From positions 8,407,501 through 8,471,500 of the forward strand of contig NC_089731.1 of assembly GCF_035083965.1 (NCBI RefSeq): DNA of 64,000 nt, read 5' to 3'. Below, piece by piece: positions 55,288 to 64,000 of the stretch; position 1 is the stretch's first letter; every line of letters begins with the position of its first letter. A program made the position numbers and the translations under genes. This DNA comes from Branchiostoma lanceolatum (taxonomy: Eukaryota; Chordata; Leptocardii; Amphioxiformes; Branchiostomatidae). The notes below the pieces were generated by a model. It was not told the origin of the DNA and searched no databases. It was given only the letters and a program-made list of their open reading frames with translations.

Positions 55288-58200
55288 ATGGCCGGGCAAG
55301 AAAATGTGAGAGGGAAGACGCTATCACGTCTGTGCCAGGTAAGCGCTCTACTTGTCGTTTAGCCCTTAGAATTATTCAGAGAAAGATAAGCATAGACTAG
55401 ACATTCCTACTCCACGTCCGTACTTGTACCTTTCTTCCAATTCTTTTTCAGTGTTCATGTTTCAACTAGTTACAACACAAGCCAAGAAAGATTTCCGGTT
55501 GATGTTTTAGGTGTTATTCTGCGATAGAAAAGATGCAATCTTCTTATACTCTGCTCTTGTAAGATAATTTTTGTCGGAGAAAGCCGACGCAGTCGCCATA
55601 GGCCACCCCATCCCTCCCCGACGATTGACTTTTCTCACAGCGGTGAAAGTTTTCCACGCACGCGGATGACTCACTTTCACCGCTCCGTTGTTTGCTTAGC
55701 TCTCTTCGCGACGGGGAGGCGGCGGAGGCAAGAATTCTCTCATCAGAGCGCGAATAGAAAGGTCTTCTTGTCAGTAGAAGAAAAAAAGCTGACAGCAAAA
55801 GTTTGTTGTAGACTTCGATGAAACTACCTCTAACCCAACTTGCAAAGAAGACTGCAGGTTTCAATCAGTTGTGATGAAAGATAGCCACATTGTCAATACT
55901 TGCATTAAATAAACATTGATAGATGAGAATAAATTACTAATGAAAGCTGTGGATTAGCGTAAACATACAAATGGTGCTGCCCACTGCTAACAGTGTGCTA
56001 ATGAAGCTTAGAAGCAATTTGCGGACAAAACTGTCGTAAATGAAGCTTTTATGGCCTCTATGAAGATATTTTGGTAACAACATTATGGAGTGAGTAAGGA
56101 GCAGAATTTGTCGATGGTTACAATTCAGACACAAGATAATAAGGATAAAATGCTATTGTTTTGACGAAATGGGGAGAGTGTTAGCTGATTGTTGCCTTGT
56201 GCTGTAAATAATAATGCAGTTGCTCGTGATAACTACTTTACAACGCCGGTAGTTTATGGATAGTGAGTAAACTAAAGGCTTATCTGAACTACGAATTGCG
56301 TTTATATTGTAAAGCATTAAGCTCTGTTATATTTGTTTGGATATAAAAACTGCTTTCTTGTCGTTTCCAGTACATCGGCTCATTCTCAGTGACCCACACA
56401 AACAAAGTTGCCAGGGCAGATTTCGTCAGAAAACAACTTCAAGCCATTGAGGTGAGTGTATGTACATATATTTCCCTAACTATTCAAGCAATAGATATGC
56501 GACAAATGTGTTGTCATTATTAAGAAAGCCTTTTCTTTAGGAAGGACCAATAAAAAGTTGTTTTCAGTAGCTTGATATTTACAAGGAGGTTTGAATTAGG
56601 AAGGAATGAATAACTGTGACATTATCGTTTAACAGGAGAACAGTCAGTTTTCCGGTGTATGACTCAATATAACGTTCCGAACTTCAAGTTCCAGTCATGT
56701 AATGGGCTCGTCATGGGTACCAGACAGAGTAGGCGGGTTTTAAAGAGGTGGTTGAGAATGTAAATGTGACTATGTAGGCACAACATGAGGGGGAGACAGA
56801 CCAACTAGCTGGGAAAGCTTTCTACGATGCCTAACTCTAAAAGACATTTTGTCCTTCAATTTCAAATCAGTTTTGCACAACCAGAGGCAAGATGCCCGTT
56901 TAGTCTTCTGCATTTGTTATTCCTCAGTTGTTTTCATCTTTTCATCTATCATGCTCATTCTATTGGTCAATGAATGTTTATTGTATTCATCACCTATGAA
57001 GTAATCCATCAATTAATCGGTCGATCAATCATCTCAACTGCTTGAGCTATCAACACGACACAATCTAATAATGTGAAATCTAAAGAATTGAAAAAAATAC
57101 ATCGCTGATACATCTAACATGTCTTAGAGCTGGAAGAGCCCAACTTTTAGTAATATGATTTTATAAAGATACGGAATTCACGTCCTTTTTGGCCCTTCTA
57201 AAGATTAAGTGGACTTGCCCTCTTACAGCACGCACCATTTGGTACGCAGCTGTTGATCTTACCATGCATACAGAGTTCACCCCATCAAATCTTAAACACT
57301 GGGTGAGTAGCTCTAGTTGAATGAAACATTGGGTACATTTCTATATGATTACAAGGCGAGCCTGGGGAGAAAAGGAAGTACTGAACCCCAGGGTCACGGA
57401 GGTTACGACACCGGTGTGTTTATTTCCTCTGTCAACATGTGAAAGACTGTGCCTAGTGTGAAGTCATGTCTGAGTACACACGTCTTTAGGAAGTGCCGCT
57501 CTCTTTCATTCTGGTCGCGTAGAGTGTCTGTGGGGTTGTTTTTTCATTAATCTCCAAGCAGATGTGTGGTTCATGTCTAGTGAATGAAAAACCTAAAGAA
57601 AGACGTGGAAAACGAATGAACGTTAATGTTATTGATTGGTTGGTTGGGGGTCAATCATTTGAGGTCAAAGAGAGATGATGGGGTAGTCACAGGTACAGGT
57701 TTATTACAAAGATGACTTTAATCTGTCATTATGATAACTCTTCAAACGAAGAAAGATATTTGATTGCATTTTTCATTGTTATTGTTTGTTGTTATTTGTG
57801 CCAATAAGGGATATGACTGCTTACCTCCTGGTCCTTGTCCTTCCAGCAAGTCGAGAAGACCCAGCCTGTGTTGCTGGTGCTGACACTGTCAGGGGTGAGG
57901 GTGTGCAGTCCAGATGGGAAGGTAATGGTTTTAGTGATAATTGATTTGTTTTTCTTATATATTTTCATGTAACATATGTTTCTGTATGCTTCCGATTACA
58001 TGGTTACTTATGTCTCAAGAATCGTCTGTTAGTTATGTTACAGTTTTGTCATAAGTTTATTTTCATTGTTAAACTTAGTCTTATGATTTTACTATGTTGT
58101 AGTCTGGGCCCCATTGAAAATCAATTTGCCAAAATTGAATGGGCTACCCAGCTGTCTGAAAATTCAATAAATAAATAAATGAGAAATAAACAAACGTTTT

Positions 58201-61200
58201 TATGTGTCTATCACTCAAATATCCATTCATCGATTGTAGTCTGCATCCTTTAATTTTCATTAATTGATGACAAGTAACACATATTCTCTCCTGATCCAAA
58301 TATCGATTAATGCAAGACTTTTTCTGTAACCATGTAATGTTATATGTAGAATGTGCACATGGACCACAGTCTGAAGCGGATCTCCTACTGCACGTGTTAT
58401 CCCGAGGAGCGACAGTTCGCCTTCGTGGCCAGGAACCCGGGACAGCTCTTCAACGACCAGTATTGCCATGTCTTCATCACCAGGGCACAGAAAGAGGTAC
58501 ATTGGTAACACTTATTATCAACGTTAGCTCAATTGGTAGCAGGCTCGCAGTTGAGCTCCTGGTTCCATTTTGTTGGTAACTGGAAGACTCCGGTTCGAAT
58601 CCGGGGAAGCGCATCCTAGCTGATTGGAGCTGCATTCGTCTTTCGGAAGGGACGTAAAATGGGGTCCCGTGTTCGAGGAGGTGGCCCAAACACAATACAA
58701 GGCACTACAACAGCCTCATTACTCAGAGAGCATGACCTGCAGTTATGATGTTTCAAAATAGTCAAACCCTGCAAAAAGTGAGTCAAACAAGTGTTCACTG
58801 TAACAGCACACCCCCTAAATATCACTCTTCGCTTCATGGCTTATCATTGCACCTTTAAAGTTCGATAGAATTTGCTTACCTATTGCGTGTCCTCCAACAT
58901 CATGTCGTAGGCTGAAGAGTTCAACGTCATCATCGGGGAAGCCTTCAAGGTGGCGTTCAGCCAGCAGAGCGAGGCTGGGAAACAGGAGAGCTTCAACCAG
59001 CTGGTGTTCGAGCGGCAGCAGGAGTTCGAGGGGCGGTTCATCCACTCCAGATACAGCGTCAACAAGAAAGCTACCAAGGAGCAAGACGCACCCAAACGCA
59101 ACTGGGTGAGTGGCTTTCTTTACGGAATTGTTTATTCGCGGTTTGGACTAAAGAAAAACGTGTGTGTGTGTGTCACAGTGACAGACCTTTAACCTTTAAT
59201 AAATTACGATCGATTGTGCTATATTTCAGTTTATTTATATTCAGTAATGTCTTTTTCGTTTATTATTATTCAGTTTGGCCGGACCAAACGTCGAGCGCCG
59301 AGCCCTCCCCGTGCTACGTCACCAGTGGCCACAATTTCACCGACGTTCGGCGAGATACAAGTCTCGGTAAATACTTTCAATCACATGCAGCTTTTTTTGT
59401 TTTACAGAAATAGATCCATCCAGCTTTATATGAATATCACTGAACATTTATCACATGGGATCATTACGTACGGGGACAGCACAAGATGGTCATTTTTGGA
59501 AAAGATTCAGGCCTGTTCGTTGAGTAGCAAATCGTGATAAATACTGGCCATTGGCATTAGTGAATCCATATAGTCGACAGACTAGGATGGGTCACTGTAT
59601 ACTGACCTCTTATGGCTAACCACATCCCTAATGTTGTATTGGAGTAGAAATGTATAATGTCAGCCTCAGTACTGGCCATGGTCGATTTGGAATCCCTAAG
59701 GGTGAAGTACTAATGCTGCATCCAATGCTGCCCATTGTCTTTAAATTTGCAACTGGTGCATAATTGTAAGTTGTCCATTTAGTTGAAACAATATTAAACC
59801 TTTCCCAGCATCTGAGTTTTTGCCGCCAGTAAACGTTAGCCGTCAACCAACTTAGCAACTAATATAAGCCTTGGTAACCAGGCAAGTAAATAGTTTTGAG
59901 TGTGGATTATAATTTACTTAATTCCAAACCCGCACCTGGCTGCTACAGTGCTTGTGTGACGCACAAATTAACCACTGACATATCGCTCCTACAATATGAC
60001 TGTTTCAGGAATCCATTCCGAAAAACGGTCATGTCCATATTAGGATTCAACAATTCGAAACCAACCCGCACTCTTCCCCAAAGCCTGTGCCGAAGCCACG
60101 CCTACACAAACCGACCAATCAGGGGGTGGCCGCGTGTCACGTGATGCCGTCAGCCCCACCAGTGGCGCCACCAATGGATGCTTGTATGAACGTGGCGGCC
60201 AATCAGAAGGGAATGATGAACAACCATGGAATGATGAACACCCATGGAATGATGAACAACCAAGACTACCGCGGAGCTGCATGGTACAAGGGCAATGTAC
60301 CAAGGTACACAAATAAACACATAAATTAGGATAATTCAAAATTTCAATCGAGAAATATTTCGTGTTTCATGCTTTGTCTTTTCTTCCGATGATTCTTTGA
60401 TACACCGTAAAAAGTAGTGACTGTAAAGACGAGTGAGAAAAAGTTTGTTGAAAAAATATTGAAGTAACACACTGCAGTCTTTTTTAATGTTCACGTCTAC
60501 TATTATGAAAATGAAATGACAGCAACCGTCATATATGTTTGTGAGTTCAAACCAGTATAACCATGATAACTTATAAAGTTGTTCTTGTTCAGGGAGATGG
60601 CCATGGCTGAGCTGGAGAGACAATGTTCCGGTGCCTTCATGGTCCGAGAGAGCGGCAGCAATCCTGGATGTTACGCGTTGTCGCTGAGAACGATGTCTGG
60701 TATCAGCAATTACCTGATCGGTAAAACTGACAAGGGATATACCATCATGGTACGTACGGTAGTGTGTTAGACTAACATCTTACTAAAACAATCGGCATCT
60801 TAAAAGTTATGTGTAAAAATCTTTTATAGTTTGCCTCTTTAGCAGCGCATGTGTAATAGTCGATGAGGTGTGTATTGAAGATGACTAAGAATGTTAAGAT
60901 ATGGTAAAAAGTACAGTGACCATGTGGCTTTTAATTCTAGATTGTGTGCATTTTGTCAGCCTGATTTAATCGCGCTTATAGCTGCCGGTCACCTCCGGGG
61001 ACCATTACAGCCCCGGACAGCTGGAGTTTGGGTTATACACTATATACAGACTAGCATTCTGTTAGGAATAACGCTTCTGAAGACCCTTAACAGGGCCAGA
61101 CACGATGTTTATCGTTACGTTGATGGAGGCTGGACCTCCAGGTAATAAGATATGCTGAAAACAGTTACTGAAGCAACTGTTGCTTGAGTAATTGTTTTTG

Positions 61201-61457
61201 GCAGATATTTATTGTTGTTTGAAAATACATGTATAAAAACAGAATATTTGAAGGGCAGAATTGTTAAGTTGTATTTTTAAGGGACGTTGTCTTTAGTTGA
61301 TGTTCACCACCATTTGCCCTTTTTCTGCCCGCTGCAGGGGTTTGGAAAGTCGTTCCCGGACCTGCACACGTTGATCATCCACTACTCCGTGTACGCCGAG
61401 ATGCTGCCATGCAGACTCAGGATGACCGGAAACTACGACAACCCCGTGCCTTACTAG
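55288..61457 (+). CDS. PTB-SH2 adaptor protein, SH2D5-like
   Basis: Nine exons with GT-AG borders: 55288-55338, 56371-56451, 57847-57921, 58350-58496, 58911-59105, 59274-59366, 60009-60304, 60593-60749, 61338-61457. They give 404 residues. An N-terminal PTB domain (about 15-150: YIGSFSVTH, RISYCTCYPEE, QFAFVARNP) is followed by a Ser/Pro-rich and Met/Asn-rich linker (KPVPKPRLHKP; three NHGMMN-like repeats) and a C-terminal SH2 domain whose phosphotyrosine-binding arginine (R331 in FMVRES) is present. The QFAFVARNP stretch and the PTB...SH2 order fit SH2D5; SHC is the other family with this order but has a different linker. The tail ends GNYDNPVPY, and YDN is a GRB2-type site if phosphorylated. 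An in-frame ATG at 55105 would add 61 residues; 55288 was chosen for context (GCAATGG). Likely a cytoplasmic tyrosine-kinase signalling adaptor. Confidence 0.9.
58085..58182 (+). mobile_element. LINE 3' UTR fragment with (AATA)n tail
   Basis: Intron 3 of the PTB-SH2 gene contains GGGCCCCATTGAAAATCAAT and on to AATTGAATGGGCTACCCAG, then (AATA)n. The paired 'CCCCATTGAAAAT...ATTGAATGGGCTACC' hairpin before an AATA-type tail resembles L2/CR1 3' ends. No coding part is present. Confidence 0.45.
58522..58745 (+). mobile_element. tRNA-derived SINE in intron 4 of the PTB-SH2 gene
   Basis: An A box TAGCTCAATTGG (58525-58536) and a perfect B box GGTTCGAATCC (58592-58602) are present. The B box sits in an intact 5-bp T-arm (CTCCG/CGGGG). 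The boxes are 67 bases apart start to start, longer than usual in a tRNA gene. Beyond follows a non-tRNA body with TCTTTCGGAAGGGACGTAAA and GGTCCCGTGTTCGAGG, which resembles a conserved SINE central region. The right border is approximate and no clear tail or target duplication was identified. Confidence 0.65.
61118..61204. mobile_element. Second copy of the palindrome-tailed element
   Basis: Begins CGTTGATGG, contains GGACCTCCAGGTAATAAGAT and ends in an inverted pair around AAGCAACTGTTGCTTGAGTAA. Flanks TTTATCGTTA (61108-61117) and TTTATTGTTG (61208-61217) match at 8 of 10 positions and may be an aged target duplication. Lies in intron 8 of the PTB-SH2 gene. Confidence 0.5.
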
Positions 61458-62163
61458 ACACCAGCAGTCTGCGAACTACCGTAGTGATTTCAACCTTTCA
61501 AGAAACAAACATCAGCCCTCTGTAAATTTTCGGTCTTCCTCAGGGTAGATGATTCATTACTCCTGACTATGCGGCCACGTGACCGGAGTATAGGTAGCTA
61601 GCTGGAACTTTGTATCGCCCTCCGTCAAAGCACCTCCTTGGTCAAAGCAAACGTACGTCCTCAGAGGGTTTCATGGATCTCCTAATGCTTTAAATAGATA
61701 TATCAATATGTATTATTGACCTATACCCGTTATTCTTTGGTGCTCTAAATTCTAATACTAGTTTTGCAAAGACGAATAGCTGTGTAAGAGAGAGTATTTT
61801 ATCAATGATTTATAAATATACAGAAAGCCAGGATAGACACTGTATAGTTCACATTTTCACACAGACATAGAGCTATACATCATCATTCCTTCTAGAACTT
61901 TGAAGGTTGTATTAGAGAATGAAGGACAAAAAACTGAAAATGAGCAAAAATAAGAATTTCGCTCTGCCAAATTAAACTAGCATTTTATTTTGTAGAAGAC
62001 GTGTAACAGACTGTCAAAATATTGTTAAGAATAGTTAACAGTAGTATATTGTAATTCTATTGATGTCATCTTTGCTATCAAGCAATACATGTTAATATTA
62101 AGTTATGGAATCAATAACAATGTTAGACCAATGTTTTAAAATACAGTACATGAGACTACATGT

Positions 62164-62169
62164 TTTATT
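62164..62169 (-). terminator. Possible polyadenylation signal (zinc-finger gene)
   Basis: First AATAAA on the minus strand below the zinc-finger stop codon (TTTATT on the plus strand), 729 bases away. If used, the transcript would overlap the 3' UTR of the convergent PTB-SH2 gene. Confidence 0.3.
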
Positions 62170-62321
62170 AATGATGTACATGTACATCAGATGCATAGTA
62201 AAATAATTGTAATTATGAGATGTACAAGTTAGATGAATGATGGTTTTAGATTAGATTTTTAGCTATCTACACATCTGCAAATGACCCAAAATAGAATTAT
62301 TGACATTGACATTTCACAGTC

Positions 62322-62327
62322 AATAAA
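62322..62327 (+). terminator. Polyadenylation signal AATAAA (PTB-SH2 gene)
   Basis: AATAAA 865 bases after the stop codon; another at 62609-62614 could be used as a distal site. Confidence 0.4.
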
Positions 62328-62897
62328 TTTCTGTCTGCATAGAATGTACTTTTCTTTGGTCATCAGCATGATTTTACCTCAAATATAAGAAATACAAAAA
62401 AATGTTGTGAACCTCACTTTTGAAATATTCAGGCACTTGTCTTTGCTGTTAGTAATATATACATGCATTGCAATGTAATTTCTAACTCCTGTCCTGACAC
62501 TGGCTAAACTACATCAAACTGTTGAACATGTATCATGACAAGATATCTTCATGCTCCTTTGAAATTTGAATTCAGTCTTATCCGATATAGCAGAAGGTAT
62601 GTATTAGCAATAAAGACATTGTAAAATTAACTTCAATGCTTCAATTCTTTTCAAAGCTGGATTCCCAGCCAAACTCAGTAAACAAAGTTAGGATTCTTTG
62701 CTTTGTGATGGTGTCATTCTCCAGAACTGAAGCTGCCTTTCCCACCAGTGATATTCTTTAATATGCTTCAAAATTATGTGAAAAGGCTACACATGAAAGA
62801 GCCAAACCAGAATTTGCCCCTTACTATGACATTCATCTAATTCCTGTATTTCAGCCATAATATTATTACAAACCTACTCTTGTGAAAAGAAACAAAA

Positions 62898-64000
62898 CTA
62901 TGAGGTAGATACAACTGGATTTTCTATCTTGTGTTTCAGTTTCATATGAGAAACCATATTTGATTTGTATTTTGCCCTGTGTTCGCACTCAGTACATGCA
63001 TAGGGTTTCTCTTCACTGTGCCGACCAACCATATGACTTTTCAGATTAGTTTTTCTGGACGTTCGGAAGTCGCAGATCACACAATGGAAGGGTTTCTCCC
63101 CGGTGTGTGTCTTCATGTGGCCATTCATACTACTCCTGTGTACAGTACTGAAGTCACACAGTGCACACGCAAATATTTCTGTTTCGTCGTGCTTACGCAT
63201 GTGGGCAGTGAGGTTCTGCTTCTGCGTAGTACTGTAGTCACACTCTGTGCACTTTAATGTTTTTGTCCTGTCGTGCCTACGCATGTGATCAGCAAGGGTC
63301 GGCGAATACGCGGTACTGAAGTTGCACAGCGTGCACGAAAACTGTTTCCGACCATTGTGCGTAACCTGAATGTGTCTGTGCAGCTGTGTCTTCACAACTG
63401 CGCTGTAATCACACAGCTTACACTTGAAAGGTTTTTCTCTATAGTGTGTTCTCTGATGAGTTAGGAGATTAGATCCACACACAGTCCTATAACCACAATG
63501 CTCACACATGAAGCGCTTTTCTTCAGAGTGGTGGCGTGCCACGTGCTTCTCCAAGTTAGCCTTGTATGCTGACGAGTAGTCACACTTGTCACACTTAAAT
63601 CGCTTCTCACTAGAGTGCGTTCCTAAATGTATTTTGAGTTTAGACTTCAGAGTAAACGGTAAGCCACACGTGTCACAAACAAATGATTTCTTCTTACTGT
63701 GTCTTGTCATGTGTTCCTTTAAGGCAGTACTATAAGCAGTGGTGAACTTACAATGTTTACACTTATAGCGCTTCTCTTTGGTATGGATCAATCTAGCGTG
63801 CTTCTCTGCAGTGTCCCTCTTCCCTGTCTCTCTCACAAGAGGATTTGGATGCTTCTGTCCGTGCTTGTGGTTCATAAGCCGTCCTACATGCTCCTGGTAC
63901 ATGTGCTGTCTAAGGTCGGATCTACGTCTTGAAGCGTACTCACAATCCGTGCACTTGTAAGATGGCATACGATATTTGTGCCACTTGTGGTGTCCTATCA
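62898..64000 (-). CDS. C2H2 zinc-finger protein, 5' end outside the window
   Basis: The minus-strand frame contains eleven complete C2H2 fingers (for example YKCTDCEYASRRRSDLRQHM, FKCKLCDYSAVVKTQLHRHI) and ends KIENPVVSTS with a stop at 62898-62900. Between the first and second visible fingers lies a 40-residue stretch ending KHARLIH, which looks like a finger that lost its cysteines. The first ATG is at 63968-63966, but the frame is open beyond it to the window edge and reads GHHKWHKYRMPSYKC. The HxxxH there looks like the end of another finger, so the true start is upstream. Many fingers have a CDYS/CDFS form with 'EKP/EKR' linkers, as in ZFP64- or REST-like proteins; the family is not assigned. 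Probably a nuclear DNA-binding regulator. Confidence 0.9.
   Translation of the reverse strand, partial: IGHHKWHKYRMPSYKCTDCEYASRRRSDLRQHMYQEHVGRLMNHKHGQKHPNPLVRETGKRDTAEKHARLIHTKEKRYKCKHCKFTTAYSTALKEHMTRHSKKKSFVCDTCGLPFTLKSKLKIHLGTHSSEKRFKCDKCDYSSAYKANLEKHVARHHSEEKRFMCEHCGYRTVCGSNLLTHQRTHYREKPFKCKLCDYSAVVKTQLHRHIQVTHNGRKQFSCTLCNFSTAYSPTLADHMRRHDRTKTLKCTECDYSTTQKQNLTAHMRKHDETEIFACALCDFSTVHRSSMNGHMKTHTGEKPFHCVICDFRTSRKTNLKSHMVGRHSEEKPYACTECEHRAKYKSNMVSHMKLKHKIENPVVSTS

Noticed and set aside
58522..58610. Functional tRNA gene
   Set aside because: The A-to-B box distance is too long and no acceptor stem or proper anticodon arm can be folded; a tRNA-derived SINE explains it better.
63778..63960. 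Plus-strand frames opposite the zinc-finger gene
   Set aside because: Antisense shadows of the zinc-finger coding region.

Overview
This window looks like nuclear DNA of an invertebrate chordate, most likely a lancelet (Branchiostoma-like). Genes are widely spaced and split by GT-AG introns of a few hundred to a few thousand bases. The encoded proteins are typically metazoan: a BTB-BACK-Kelch protein, a 433-residue 26S proteasome ATPase colinear with its vertebrate counterpart, a PTB-SH2 adaptor and a C2H2 zinc-finger protein. The intergenic DNA is AT-rich and full of short transposon relics and minisatellites. The species call is inference; no sequence comparison was possible. Exon limits come from reading frames, splice signals and family colinearity.

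Layout. 0-20 kb has no recognised coding exon: a CpG-dense stretch near 1 kb (candidate promoter), several MITEs, a perfect 67-bp palindrome, a 300-bp direct duplication and two head-to-head LINE 3' ends. 20.2-21.9 kb (+) is a KLHL6/24/35-type Kelch gene with an essentially uninterrupted coding exon. 22.5-34.5 kb is gene-poor. 34.8-43.4 kb (-) is PSMC2/Rpt1 in 12 exons, with an antioxidant-response-type site in intron 1 and a duplicated piece of its last exon that forms a possible poison microexon. 43.9-45.8 kb is a large foldback repeat. 46.3-48.5 kb (-) is a two-exon gene joining a NERD-type nuclease domain to a superfamily 1 helicase, an arrangement familiar from bacteria; its presumed 3' UTR contains a row of small hairpins whose stems covary. 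49.9-52.3 kb is a higher-order satellite: three blocks of a 9-bp repeat, each preceded by the same leader, the first split by a Harbinger-like MITE whose empty site is preserved in the other two. 52.3-54.5 kb holds further repeats. 55.0-61.5 kb (+) is a nine-exon PTB-SH2 (SH2D5-like) adaptor, and 62.9-64.0 kb (-) is the 3' part of a zinc-finger gene running off the window.

These genes do not form an operon or an obvious pathway. KLHL proteins are CUL3 ubiquitin-ligase adaptors and PSMC2 is part of the proteasome, but their adjacency is probably chance. The two observations most worth following are the animal NERD-helicase with its downstream hairpin array, and the candidate poison microexon in PSMC2.
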